Positions 7,439 through 15,938 of a stretch of DNA of 64,000 nt are shown here, piece after piece (the stretch's first letter is position 1; each line of letters begins with the position of its first letter). This stretch comes from Streptomyces sp. NRRL S-337 (GTDB lineage Bacteria; Actinomycetota; Actinomycetes; Streptomycetales; Streptomycetaceae). A program made the translations under genes and the position numbers. The stretch spans positions 1 through 64,000 of the forward strand of contig NZ_JOIX01000005.1 in assembly GCF_000720175.1 (NCBI RefSeq), given 5' to 3'. The notes under the pieces are model-generated. The model did no database searches. It saw only the letters and a program-made list of their open reading frames with translations, and had not been told where the DNA came from.

Positions 7439-8752
7439 ATGGCCCAGTCACCGTTCAGCGGTTCGGATGCGTACGGGGAAGTGGCAGGACGTCGGATGTC
7501 CCGCCGGACGCTGCTGAGGGGCGCCGCGCTCGGCGCCGGGGCGGTGGCCCTGCCGGCCCTGCTCACCGCCTGCGACAGCGGCCCCAGCGGAATCACGATG
7601 GGCTCCAACGCCTCGGACGCCGTACCGAAGAAGGCCTTCGCCGCGGCCTTCGCGGCGTACGAGAAGAAGTCCAAGAAGACGGTGAAGATCAACACCGTCA
7701 ATCACGAGAACTTCCAGGAGAACATCAACCGGTATCTCCAGGGGAGCCCGGACGACGTCTTCATGTGGTTCGCCGGGAACCGCATGCAGTACTTCGCGCA
7801 GAAGGGTCTGCTCTTTGACATCAGCGATCTGTGGCGGCACTTCGACGGATTCACCGACGCGCTGAAGAAGCAGTCGACGGGACGGGACGGCAAGCAGTAT
7901 CTCGTGCCGTACTACTACTATCCCTGGGCCGTCTTCCACCGTAAGAGCATTTTCCGGGAAAGGGGTTACGAGATACCCCGGACCTTCGACGAGTACCGGG
8001 CGCTCGCCAAGAAGATGCAGAAGGACGGGCTGGTGCCGTTCGCCTTCGGCGACAAGGACGGCTGGCCGGCGATGGGCACCTTCGACTACCTCAACATGCG
8101 CGCGAACGGCTACGACTTCCACCTCGCGCTGATGGACGGCCAGAAATCCTGGAACAGCCCCCAGGTCAAGCAGGTCTTCGACCTCTGGCGCGGGCTCATG
8201 CCCTACCACCAGAAAGGCGCCAACGGCCGCACCTGGCAGGAGGCCGCACAGACGCTCGCGCAGAAGAAGGCCGGCATGACCGTCCTCGGACTTCCCCACC
8301 CCGGGCAGCAGTTCAGCGCCGCCGACCGCCCGGACCTGGATTTCTTCCCCTTTCCGGAAATCGACCCGGCGCACGGCCAGGACGCGGTCGAGGCACCGAT
8401 CGACGGATTCCTGATGTCGCGCAAGGCCAAGGACCCGGACGGCGCCAGAGACCTGCTGAAGTTCCTCGCCACCCCGGAGGCGGAGAACACCTACCTCACG
8501 TACGACCCCAACAACATCGCGGTCAACAGCGGCGCGGATACCACCGCGTACACCGCACTGCAGAAGAAGGCCGTGCACCTCGTCGCCGGCGCCAAGCAGA
8601 TCTCGCAGTTCATGGACCGCGACACCCGGCCCGATTTTGCCTCGACCGTGATGATCCAGGCGATCCAGCAGTTCCTCAACAATCCGGATGACATCGACGG
8701 CCTGGTCAACGACATCGAACGCCAGAAGAAGCAGATCTTCGCCACCGGATGA
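7439..8752 (+). CDS. Sugar ABC transporter substrate-binding lipoprotein
   Basis: A 437-residue family-1 extracellular solute-binding protein. The N-terminus has a twin-arginine motif (SRRTLLRG, residues 21-28), a hydrophobic stretch and the lipobox LLTAC with Cys45 as lipidation site, so it is probably a Tat-exported lipoprotein. The mature part shows typical features of sugar binders (FEEYRALAKKMQKDG-like segment, DGFLMSRKAKDPDGARDLLKFL). ATG 7439 follows GAGGAGGGGGCC, a strong ribosome site. It heads a three-gene operon with two permeases, divergent from a secreted alpha-galactosidase, so galactose or a galactoside is the inferred ligand. Confidence 0.93.
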   Translation: MAQSPFSGSDAYGEVAGRRMSRRTLLRGAALGAGAVALPALLTACDSGPSGITMGSNASDAVPKKAFAAAFAAYEKKSKKTVKINTVNHENFQENINRYLQGSPDDVFMWFAGNRMQYFAQKGLLFDISDLWRHFDGFTDALKKQSTGRDGKQYLVPYYYYPWAVFHRKSIFRERGYEIPRTFDEYRALAKKMQKDGLVPFAFGDKDGWPAMGTFDYLNMRANGYDFHLALMDGQKSWNSPQVKQVFDLWRGLMPYHQKGANGRTWQEAAQTLAQKKAGMTVLGLPHPGQQFSAADRPDLDFFPFPEIDPAHGQDAVEAPIDGFLMSRKAKDPDGARDLLKFLATPEAENTYLTYDPNNIAVNSGADTTAYTALQKKAVHLVAGAKQISQFMDRDTRPDFASTVMIQAIQQFLNNPDDIDGLVNDIERQKKQIFATG

Positions 8753-8808
8753 GCCCGGGTCATCGACGTGAGCGACCTACCGCGAGAAATGACGGGGAGC
8801 GAACCGCC

Positions 8809-9720
8809 GTGGTGAAAACCAGTGCCCGGCGCGCCGGAAGACCGTGGCCGCGGCGGCACACCCGCCGCGACCTCGTCGTCCTCGGCGCCCTACTGGGCCT
8901 GCCGATCCTGCTCGATCTCGCCCTGATCTGGGGCCCGACGCTGGCCTCCGTCGGACTGTCCTTCACCACCTGGGACGGTATCGGCGACCTCAAATGGGCC
9001 GGGCTGCAAAACTACCGGAACCTGTTCACCGACTATCCGCCGTTCTGGCCCGCGGTCCGCCACAATCTGCTGTGGCTGGCATTCCTCGGCCTGCTCGCCG
9101 CCCCCTTCGGGCTGCTGCTCGCCGTCCTCATCGACCGCGGCGTCCGCTTCAGCCGCTTCTACCAGTCCACCCTCTACATGCCGGTGGTGCTGTCGCTCGC
9201 CGTCGTCGGCTTCATCGCCCAGCTGATCCTCTCCCGGGACCAGGGCGCGCTCAACGCCGTACTCGGCGGGAAGAATCCCACCGACTGGCTGGGAGACCCC
9301 GGCCTCAACATCTGGATGGTGCTGCTGGCGGCCTGCTGGCGGCACACCGGATACGTCATGATTCTCTATCTCGCCGGCCTGAAATCCGTCGACCCCCACC
9401 TCAAAGAGGCCGCCGCCATCGACGGCGCGAACGAACGGCAGGCATTCTTCCGGGTCGTACTGCCCACCCTGCGGCCGGTGAACGTCATCGTCGGCGTCAT
9501 CACCGTCATCGAATCGCTGCGCGCGTTCGACATCGTCTACGCCGTCAACAAGGGCCGCAACGGCCTGGAACTGCTGTCCGTACTCGTCACCGACAACATC
9601 ATCGGGGAGGCCGGCCGGATCGGCTTCGGCTCCGCCATCGCCGTCGTCCTGCTCCTCGTGTCGCTCGGATTCATCGTGACCTATCTCGTCCAGGAACTCC
9701 GAGGGGAGCACCAGCGATGA
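8809..9720 (+). CDS. Sugar ABC transporter permease (MalF type)
   Basis: A membrane permease of about 303 residues with six predicted helices (VVLGALLGLPILLDLALIW first). The cytoplasmic EAA loop reads LKEAAAIDGANERQAFF, ending VVLPTLRP, and docks the ATPase. GTG 8809 is preferred because GGGGAG lies 10 bases upstream; ATG 8749, which overlaps the previous stop as ATGA, would add 20 charged residues and is an alternative. The downstream permease overlaps its stop, indicating translational coupling. No ATPase gene follows, consistent with use of a shared MsiK-like ATPase as established for several Streptomyces sugar importers. Confidence 0.93.
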   Translation: MVKTSARRAGRPWPRRHTRRDLVVLGALLGLPILLDLALIWGPTLASVGLSFTTWDGIGDLKWAGLQNYRNLFTDYPPFWPAVRHNLLWLAFLGLLAAPFGLLLAVLIDRGVRFSRFYQSTLYMPVVLSLAVVGFIAQLILSRDQGALNAVLGGKNPTDWLGDPGLNIWMVLLAACWRHTGYVMILYLAGLKSVDPHLKEAAAIDGANERQAFFRVVLPTLRPVNVIVGVITVIESLRAFDIVYAVNKGRNGLELLSVLVTDNIIGEAGRIGFGSAIAVVLLLVSLGFIVTYLVQELRGEHQR

Positions 9721-10616
9721 CCGTATCGACCGCCCCGCTTCCGGTGCCGACGCGTACCGGACCGGCCCGCCGCGGCCGGTTCGGCGTGCACCTCTTCCTC
9801 ACCGCCGTTTCGCTGGCCTTCCTCACCCCGCTGCTGCTGGCCGTCTACGCCTCCCTGCGGCCCTACGAAGAGACCGCGCAATACGGCTATTTCTCCCTCC
9901 CGCGCCATCTTTCCTTCGCTTATTACCGCCAGGCATTCGTCGACTCCGGAATGAGCAAGTATTTCCTGAACTCACTCGTCATCGCCGTCCCCGGAGTCCT
10001 GCTCACCCTCTTCCTCGCCTCGTTCGTGGCGTTCGCCGTCTCCCGGCTCCGGATCCGCGGCGGTACCGCCCTGCTGATGGTTTTCACCGCCGGGAACCTG
10101 CTGCCCCAGCAAGTGCTCGTCACCCCGCTCTACGTACTCTTCAACAAGATCCCGCTGCCGTACTGGATGTCCGATTCGATGACGCTCTACGACTCCCTCT
10201 GGGCCGTCATCGCCGTGCAGATCGCCTTCCAGCTCGGATTCTGCGTCTTCGTCCTGGCGAACTTCATGCGCACCCTGCCACGGGAAATCCTCGAAGCCGC
10301 GATCGTCGACGGCGCCGGCGTCTGGACGCAGTACCGGCGTGTCACCCTCCCGCTGTGCCGGCCCGCGCTCGCCGCACTCGGCACCCTGCAATTCACCTGG
10401 ATGTACAACGACTTCCTGTGGGGCCTGGTCTTCCTTTCGGACGGCGACAAACTGCCGGTCACCTCCGCCCTCAATAACCTGCGCGGCCAGTTCTTCACGG
10501 ACTACAACCTGCTCGCCGCGGGCTCCGTCCTCGTCGCCCTCCCCACCGTCCTGGTCTTCCTCCTCCTGCAACGGCATTTCATCGCCGGCCTGACCCTCGG
10601 GGCGGGCAAGGGCTGA
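9717..10616 (+). CDS. Sugar ABC transporter permease (MalG type)
   Basis: A 299-residue permease with an N-terminal helix FGVHLFLTAVSLAFLTPLLLAVY, six helices in all, and the EAA loop LPREILEAAIVDGAGVW followed by VTLPLCRP. Its ATG overlaps the stop of the upstream permease in ATGA, with GAGGGGAGC as ribosome site. It is the last gene of the operon; the ATPase subunit is absent here. The partner permease and lipoprotein imply import of a mono- or oligosaccharide, by context one released by the alpha-galactosidase. Confidence 0.93.
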   Translation: MTVSTAPLPVPTRTGPARRGRFGVHLFLTAVSLAFLTPLLLAVYASLRPYEETAQYGYFSLPRHLSFAYYRQAFVDSGMSKYFLNSLVIAVPGVLLTLFLASFVAFAVSRLRIRGGTALLMVFTAGNLLPQQVLVTPLYVLFNKIPLPYWMSDSMTLYDSLWAVIAVQIAFQLGFCVFVLANFMRTLPREILEAAIVDGAGVWTQYRRVTLPLCRPALAALGTLQFTWMYNDFLWGLVFLSDGDKLPVTSALNNLRGQFFTDYNLLAAGSVLVALPTVLVFLLLQRHFIAGLTLGAGKG

Positions 10617-10750
10617 CACGCCGTGCGCGCCGCCGGAGCCGGGCACGATGCGCCCCCGTCATATGCGGATTCCGGCGGTTCCGCGCAGGTACGCGCACCG
10701 GGTGTGCGGGTGAGGGTTTCGGTGCTGGAGGGGCTGGGGAGCGCTTGTTT

Positions 10751-10767
10751 GCCGGGGCCTCCCCGGC
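10751..10767. terminator. GC hairpin downstream of the importer operon
   Basis: GCCGGGG, a three-base loop and CCCCGGC form a perfect 7-bp stem in the gap between the permease stop and the next gene, whose start is 117 bp further on. There is no U-tract, as is common in Streptomyces. Terminator function is inferred. Confidence 0.4.
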
Positions 10768-10883
10768 CGGACCGGCGGTCGAACAGGCAGCGTTCCCGGC
10801 CGTGCGCGCGGCCCGTGACCCCGAGCGTTTCCGTGGCAGGGTGTTGCGGGCAACTCACCTGGGTCTAGGGAAGAGGGGAAACC

Positions 10884-11915
10884 GTGATCGTCTGGCTGAA
10901 CGGCACGTTCGGTGCGGGCAAGACCACTGCGGCTCATGAACTGCTCGACCTGCTTCCCGGAAGCACGCTCTACGACCCCGAACTCCTCGGCAACGGGCTG
11001 CGGCTGATGCTGCCGGCCAAGCGCTTCGAGGAGGTCGACGACTACCAGGACCTGCCGTCCTGGCGGCGCATGGTGGTCGACACCGCGGCGGCGCTGCTCA
11101 CCGAGGTCCCCGGCCCGCTGGTCACCCCCATGACGCTGCTGCGGCAGGAATACCGCGATGAGATCTTCGGGGCCCTCGCCGCCCGCCGGATACCCGTCCG
11201 GCACGTTCTCCTCCATGCGGAGGAAACGATCCTGCGCGCGCGGATAGCGCACCGGGAGGAAACGCCCGGAGACGACGCCGTCAATGCGTCCGTACGCCGC
11301 TGGTGCCTGGCGCACCTCGGCCCGTACGCCGATGCGCTGCCCTGGCTGACGACCGACGCCCATGTCGTCGACACCACCCGCCTGACGCCCCGGCAGACCG
11401 CCGAACGCGTCGCCGAGGCGCTCCGCACCGGCGCCGGCGCCTGCGACATCGTGCAGACCCCCGAACCGACCGCCGAGACCCTCGCCGCCGGCGTCCTGCT
11501 CTTCGACGACCAGGACCGGGTGCTGCTGGTCGACCCCACCTACAAGGCGGGCTGGGAATTCCCCGGCGGCATCGTGGAACGCGGCGAGGCCCCCACCCGC
11601 GCCGGCGTCCGGGAGGTCGCCGAGGAACTCGGCATCGAACTCCCGTGCGCGCCACGCCTGTTGGTGCTCGACTGGGAGGCGCCCCGCCCGCCCGGCTACG
11701 GCGGCCTGCGGCTGCTCTACGACGGCGGCACGCTGAGCGACGACCGGATCAGCAAACTGCTGCTGCCCGGCGCGGAACTGCGCGCATGGCGCTTCGTCAC
11801 CGAGGCCGAGGCGGAGACGATGCTGCCCCCGGTCCGCTGGAACCGCCTCCGCTGGGCCCTGCGCGCCCGAGAACAGGGGTGCCCGCTCCACTTGGAGGCG
11901 GGCGTTCCCGTTTGA
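10884..11915 (+). CDS. P-loop kinase-like domain fused to Nudix hydrolase
   Basis: A 343-residue two-domain protein. The N-terminal half (1-170) is an AAA_33/adenylate-kinase-like P-loop domain with Walker A GTFGAGKTT at residues 8-16 and family-like segments LVTPMTLLRQEYRDE and HAEETILRARI. From about residue 190 a Nudix domain follows with a complete Nudix box: GGIVERGE, then seven residues, then REVAEELGI. The kinase part may phosphorylate a small molecule and the Nudix part hydrolyse a nucleoside diphosphate derivative; whether they share a substrate is unknown. GTG 10884 is preceded by AGAGGGGAAACC. The gene stands alone between intergenic gaps. Confidence 0.88.
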   Translation: MIVWLNGTFGAGKTTAAHELLDLLPGSTLYDPELLGNGLRLMLPAKRFEEVDDYQDLPSWRRMVVDTAAALLTEVPGPLVTPMTLLRQEYRDEIFGALAARRIPVRHVLLHAEETILRARIAHREETPGDDAVNASVRRWCLAHLGPYADALPWLTTDAHVVDTTRLTPRQTAERVAEALRTGAGACDIVQTPEPTAETLAAGVLLFDDQDRVLLVDPTYKAGWEFPGGIVERGEAPTRAGVREVAEELGIELPCAPRLLVLDWEAPRPPGYGGLRLLYDGGTLSDDRISKLLLPGAELRAWRFVTEAEAETMLPPVRWNRLRWALRAREQGCPLHLEAGVPV

Positions 11916-12343
11916 TCCGGAGCTGCGGCGGCGCGGTTGCTGCTGGGATCCCGTAGGGGCGGGTCGAACAGATCCCGTAAGGGTTACGAGCGCCCCTTGC
12001 AGGGCCTCAACTCAACGAGCGGGAGAGGTATTCCCGCCACCCATGACCCGACGTACACCCAGCATGACGACGCCCACCCCCACCGGCCTCAAACCCCCCA
12101 CCAACGGGAGGGGACAGACCGGAGGACGAAGTCTGTAGGGCTGTCACCGCGCCCAAAAACACCACGCCCGCCGCAGGCGCAACGGCGAACAAGCCCCGCG
12201 GCGGGACGGCCAGGTACGTGGGGGCGCCGCAAAGCGCAACGGCGAGCAAGCACCGCGGGGGGACAGTCACCTACGTGCGCGGCGCCGCAAAGCGCGCAAC
12301 GGCGAGCAACCCCCGCGGCGGGACAGCCAGCTACGTGGGAGGC
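11916..12343. other. Convergent intergenic gap with tandem repeats
   Basis: This 428-bp gap separates the kinase-Nudix gene and the M20 peptidase gene, which converge on it. The left part (11937-12170) has no coding signal. The right part contains three imperfect 57-60-bp units (separate entry). Open frames across it on both strands merely translate the repeat. Confidence 0.6.
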
Positions 12344-12345
12344 TC
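12177..12345. repeat. Three imperfect 57-60-bp tandem repeats
   Basis: Units start at 12177, 12234 and 12294, each opening GCGCAACGGCGARCAA, then a CCGCGGCGGGAC core, then ACGTGGGNGGCGCCGCAAA or similar. The last copy is shorter and runs to the stop codon of the peptidase gene. Each unit carries the self-complementary CCGCGG and GGCGCC segments. Confidence 0.8.
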
Positions 12346-13702
12346 AGCCAAGCGCCGCGTACCGCCGGAGGAACAGCGCCTCCGCCAAGGAGAGCCGCTC
12401 CAGTTCCTCCGGCGACACGCTTTCGTTCACCGCGTGGATCTGCGCCTCCGGCTCGCTCAGCCCGATGAGGAGGATCTCCGCGTCGGGGTAGAGACCGGCC
12501 AGGGTGTTGCACAGCGGGATGGAGCCACCCATACCCGACGTTTGCATCTCCGCGCCGTCGTAGGCCTCCCGCAGCGCCGCCGCCATCGAGGCGTACGCCG
12601 GGCTGCTGGTGTCCGCGCGGAACGGCTGCCCCTGGCCGACCTGCTCCACCGCCACCCGTGCGCCCCACGGCGCGGCCTTCTCCAGATGCGCCGCCAGCAG
12701 CTCCGTGGCCGCCGCCGCGTCCGTGCCCGGCGGGACCCGCAGGCTCACCAGGGCCCGCGCCCCGGCCTGCACGGACGGGGTGGCGCCGACCACCGGCGGG
12801 CAGTCGATGCCCAGCACCGTGACGGCCGGGCGGGCCCAGATCCGGTCCGCGACCGACCCGTTGCCGATCAGTTCGACGCCGTCCAGGACCTTGGCGTCCC
12901 GGCGGAACTCCTCCTCCGGATACTGCAGGCCCTCCCACGTCGCGTCGCCGGTCAGCCCGTTCACCGTCGTCGAACCGTCCTCGGCGCGCAGCGAGTCCAG
13001 GATCCGGATCAGCGCCGCCAGCGCGTCCGGGGCCGCACCGCCGAACTGGCCGGAGTGCAGATTGCCCTCCAGGGTGTCGACCTGGACGCGCACCAGGGTC
13101 ATCCCGCGCAGCGTCGCGGTCACCGTCGGCAGCCCGACCCGGAAGTTCCCCGTGTCACCGATGACGACGGCGTCCGCGGCCAGCAGCTCCGGGTGCGCCT
13201 CGGCGTACCGCTCCAGCCCGCCGGTGCCCTGCTCCTCGGAACCCTCCACGATCACCTTGACGTTGACCGGGACCCCGCCGTGCTCCTTCAGCGCGCGCAG
13301 CGCCGTCAGATGCATGATCAGCCCGCCCTTGCAGTCCGCGGCGCCGCGGCCGTACCAGCGGCCGTCCCGTTCGGTCAGCTCGAACGGCGGCGAGACCCAG
13401 GCGGCCTCGTCCAGCGGCGGCTGCACGTCGTAGTGGGCGTAGAGCAGGACGGTCTTCGCGCCCTCGGGGCCGGGCAGGTAGCCGTAGACGGATTGGGTGC
13501 CGTCCGGGGTGTCGAGCAGCGCCACGTCCTGGAAACCGTCCGCCCGCAGCGCCGCGGCGATCCACTCGGCGGCCGCCTCGCACTCGCTCGGGGGGAACTG
13601 GGCCGGATCGGCCACCGACTTGAAGGCCACGAGCTCCGCCAGTTCGGTCCTGGCACGGGGCTGCAGCGCGGCGACGGTCTGCGCGAGCGGGCTGGCGGAC
13701 AT
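12344..13702 (-). CDS. M20-family metallodipeptidase
   Basis: A 452-residue cytosolic dinuclear-zinc peptidase. Metal-site motifs are clear: H90-x-D92 in LLYAHYDVQPP, the bridging Asp123 in GRGAADCKGG, and the base Glu156 with ligand Glu157 in EGSEEQGTGG. The dimerisation lid spans roughly 190-360 (QVDTLEGNLHSGQFGG, EFRRDAK), and MGGSIPLCNTLAGLYPDAEILLIG closes the active site. Closest described families are dipeptidase or carnosinase-like M20 enzymes. ATG 13702 has AAGGAGCG at the right distance. It is transcribed alone, divergent from the reductase gene at 13905. Confidence 0.93.
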   Translation of the reverse strand: MSASPLAQTVAALQPRARTELAELVAFKSVADPAQFPPSECEAAAEWIAAALRADGFQDVALLDTPDGTQSVYGYLPGPEGAKTVLLYAHYDVQPPLDEAAWVSPPFELTERDGRWYGRGAADCKGGLIMHLTALRALKEHGGVPVNVKVIVEGSEEQGTGGLERYAEAHPELLAADAVVIGDTGNFRVGLPTVTATLRGMTLVRVQVDTLEGNLHSGQFGGAAPDALAALIRILDSLRAEDGSTTVNGLTGDATWEGLQYPEEEFRRDAKVLDGVELIGNGSVADRIWARPAVTVLGIDCPPVVGATPSVQAGARALVSLRVPPGTDAAAATELLAAHLEKAAPWGARVAVEQVGQGQPFRADTSSPAYASMAAALREAYDGAEMQTSGMGGSIPLCNTLAGLYPDAEILLIGLSEPEAQIHAVNESVSPEELERLSLAEALFLRRYAALG

Positions 13703-13852
13703 GAACGCTCCTTGTGGGCGCGGCGTGTGGGGGACCGGCCGCCCGGCCTCGTGAGCCGGCCGGGCCGGACGCAGGGCACGGCTTCCCGTAGGGGCCCTGC
13801 GGGTGTGCATTCCACCGATCTTCCCACAGGCCCCGTGCGCAACAGCGGCCCG

Positions 13853-13858
13853 TAGGAT
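13853..13858 (+). promoter_or_regulatory. Candidate -10 box TAGGAT
   Basis: TAGGAT fits TAnnnT and lies 47 bp upstream of the GTG of the reductase gene, in the divergent region with the M20 peptidase. The -35 is poorly conserved. Confidence 0.45.
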
Positions 13859-13904
13859 GCGAGGGCGGTACGCAGCCAGGCATCGAACGGGAGCAGAAGC
13901 ACAG

Positions 13905-15110
13905 GTGAGCAGCGAGCGGGCAGCCGAGGGCAACCAGCAGGTGTGGGATGTCGTGGTGGTGGGGGCGGGGCCGGCGGGCGCCTCGGCCGCACACGCCGCG
14001 GCCTGTACGGGGCGCCGGGTGCTCCTCCTGGAGAAGGCCGAGCTGCCGCGCTACAAAACCTGCGGCGGCGGCATCATCGGCCCCTCCCGCGACTCCCTCC
14101 CGCCCGGCTTCGACCTGCCGCTGCGCGATCGCGTGCACGCCGTGACCTTCTCGCTGAACGGCCGGCTGAGCCGCACCCGCCGCTCCAAGCACATGCTCTT
14201 CGGGCTGATCAACCGCCCCGAATTCGACGCCCGGCTGGTCGAGTCGGCCAAGGACGCCGGTGCCACGGTCCGTACGGGCGTCACGGTCTCCCGGGTCGAG
14301 CAGCACGGCGCCGAGGTCCCGGACCGCCGCACGGTCGCGGTGGTGCTGGGCGACGGGGAGGTGGTGCTGGCGCGCGCCGTAGTCGGCGCGGACGGCAGCG
14401 CCGGCCGGATAGGAGCGCACGTCGGGGTCAAGCTCGACCAGGTCGACCTCGGGCTGGAGGCGGAGATTCCGGTGCCCGAGCCGGTCGCCGAGGACTGGGC
14501 GGGCCGGGTGCTCATCGACTGGGGTCCGCTGCCCGGCAGCTACGGCTGGGTCTTCCCCAAGGGCGACACGCTCACCGTCGGCGTCATCTCGGCGCGCGGC
14601 GAGGGCGCGGCGACCAAGCGGTACCTGGAGGACTTCATCGGCCGGCTGGGCCTGGCGGGCTTCGAGCCGAGCATCTCCTCGGGCCATCTGACCCGCTGCC
14701 GCGCCGAGGACTCGCCGCTCTCCCGCGGCCGGGTGCTGGTGTGCGGCGACGCGGCCGGGCTGCTGGAGCCGTGGACCCGGGAGGGCATCTCGTTCGCCCT
14801 GCGGTCCGGGCGGCTCGCGGGGGAGTGGGCGGTCCGGGTCGCGGAGGCCCACGACGCGGTCGACGCCCGTCGCCAGGCGCTCAATTACGCCTTCGCGATC
14901 AAGGCGGGCCTCGGCGTGGAGATGGGCGTGGGCCGGCGCATGCTCCAGGTCTTCTCCCGCCGCCCCGGCCTGATGCACGCCGCGGTCACCGGCTTCCGCC
15001 CGGCCTGGCACGCGTTCGCGAAGATCACCCGCGGGACGACCACCCTCGCCGAGATGATCCGCACGAACGGCGTGGCCCGCCGCGCGCTGGAGGCGCTGGA
15101 CCGGGGGTGA
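13905..15110 (+). CDS. Geranylgeranyl-reductase-family FAD oxidoreductase
   Basis: A 401-residue flavoprotein. The dinucleotide-binding GAGPAG is at residues 20-25 (VVVVGAGPAGASAAHAAA), then LLLEKAELPRYKTCGGGI, typical of the geranylgeranyl reductase/digeranylgeranylglycerophospholipid reductase group. The second FAD motif VLVCGDAAGLLEPWTREGISFALRSG is intact. Members saturate isoprenoid chains such as the menaquinone side chain or polyprenyl lipids. GTG 13905 is chosen because GGGAG precedes it; an ATG or GTG further upstream would cross the promoter. Single-gene unit. The exact isoprenoid substrate is not readable here. Confidence 0.88.
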   Translation: MSSERAAEGNQQVWDVVVVGAGPAGASAAHAAACTGRRVLLLEKAELPRYKTCGGGIIGPSRDSLPPGFDLPLRDRVHAVTFSLNGRLSRTRRSKHMLFGLINRPEFDARLVESAKDAGATVRTGVTVSRVEQHGAEVPDRRTVAVVLGDGEVVLARAVVGADGSAGRIGAHVGVKLDQVDLGLEAEIPVPEPVAEDWAGRVLIDWGPLPGSYGWVFPKGDTLTVGVISARGEGAATKRYLEDFIGRLGLAGFEPSISSGHLTRCRAEDSPLSRGRVLVCGDAAGLLEPWTREGISFALRSGRLAGEWAVRVAEAHDAVDARRQALNYAFAIKAGLGVEMGVGRRMLQVFSRRPGLMHAAVTGFRPAWHAFAKITRGTTTLAEMIRTNGVARRALEALDRG

Positions 15111-15238
15111 GGGCGGGCCGGGGAGCCGTTCCGAGTGGGTGTCGCGGAGGGCCGGGGGCCGGGGAGCGTGTCGAGCGGGTGTCCCGGGGCCCGGGTGTGG
15201 TGCCGGGGTGCCCCAAGGGGCCCGGGCTCCGCTCCGCT

Positions 15239-15679
15239 TCAGGCTTCGGTGATGTGGAAGACGGGGTGGCGGGGTGCCGCGGCGCGGAGTTCCTCGTCGG
15301 TGGAGGCGGCGGTGACCTCGCCGAAGTACGCCTTCACCTCCCAGCCCCAGCGTTCGAGGTAGGCGCGCAGCAACTCCGGGGTCTCGGCGGGCGCCAACTC
15401 GACCGCGGTGAACGGGCGGACCCGCCGGCCGACCCGTAGTTCACCGCCGCCCGCCGCGCGGAGATTGCGCACCCATTCGGAGTTGCCGCGGGCCGAGACG
15501 AGATAACGGCCGTCCCCGTACGTCATGGGGTTGACCGGGACGCGGCGCCATTCGCCGCTCTTACGGCCCCGGACCGCCAGGTCCGCCGAGCCGGCGAGGC
15601 TGATGCCGCGGCGCGCGAGCCAGCCGATGACCCCGTTGAGACGGGCGGCGAAGCGGCTGGGCTTGAGGTAGCGGGACAT
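15239..15679 (-). CDS. DDN-family F420-dependent nitroreductase-like protein
   Basis: A 146-residue protein with the deazaflavin-dependent nitroreductase fold: LRGRKSGEWRRVPVNPMTYGDGRYLVSARGNSEWVRNLRA matches the F420-binding core of that family (read as RGRKSGEWR, then YLVSARGNSEWVRNL). Homologues use reduced F420 to reduce quinones or xenobiotics, usually at the membrane. ATG 15679 follows CCGAGGAGCCC. It is divergent from a TetR regulator across two GAGCACTGCTC palindromes, so repression by that protein and induction by a small molecule are likely. Confidence 0.87.
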   Translation of the reverse strand: MSRYLKPSRFAARLNGVIGWLARRGISLAGSADLAVRGRKSGEWRRVPVNPMTYGDGRYLVSARGNSEWVRNLRAAGGGELRVGRRVRPFTAVELAPAETPELLRAYLERWGWEVKAYFGEVTAASTDEELRAAAPRHPVFHITEA

Positions 15680-15812
15680 GGGGTGGGCTCCTCGGGCTCG
15701 GGGGACTCTGGTCGTGCGGAGGCGCATGGTGGCCGTGTGAGCCGCATGGGTCACATGGGCCGCATGGGCCGCATGGGCGGCGTGATGCCACCCGGGGGAC
15801 GCTGATCTGATT

Positions 15813-15829
15813 CGAGAGCACTGCTCTCG
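15813..15829. promoter_or_regulatory. TetR operator 1, CGAGAGCA-C-TGCTCTCG
   Basis: A perfect 17-bp palindrome centred on 15821, between the DDN-family and TetR genes. It shares its core with a second site centred 53 bp away, which makes it a convincing operator for the adjacent TetR regulator. Confidence 0.85.
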
Positions 15830-15867
15830 CTCGTGAACAGTGTGCACACGATCGGTGCGCCAAAGCA

Positions 15868-15880
15868 AGAGCACTGCTCT
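15868..15880. promoter_or_regulatory. TetR operator 2, AGAGCA-C-TGCTCT
   Basis: A 13-bp perfect palindrome centred on 15874 with the same core as operator 1, nearer to the TetR start. Two further half-sites resembling GCTCTC follow at about 15895-15900. The spacing of 53 bp between centres is about five helical turns. Confidence 0.85.
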
Positions 15881-15938
15881 CGTTTTCGTGCAGGGCTCTC
15901 ATTTTTGTGCGGCGCTCCGAAGCTGGCACACTGCTCAC

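Noticed and set aside
11937..12491. Plus-strand frame of 184 codons through the repeat gap
   Set aside because: It follows the 57-60-bp repeats and extends antisense into the M20 gene; composition only.
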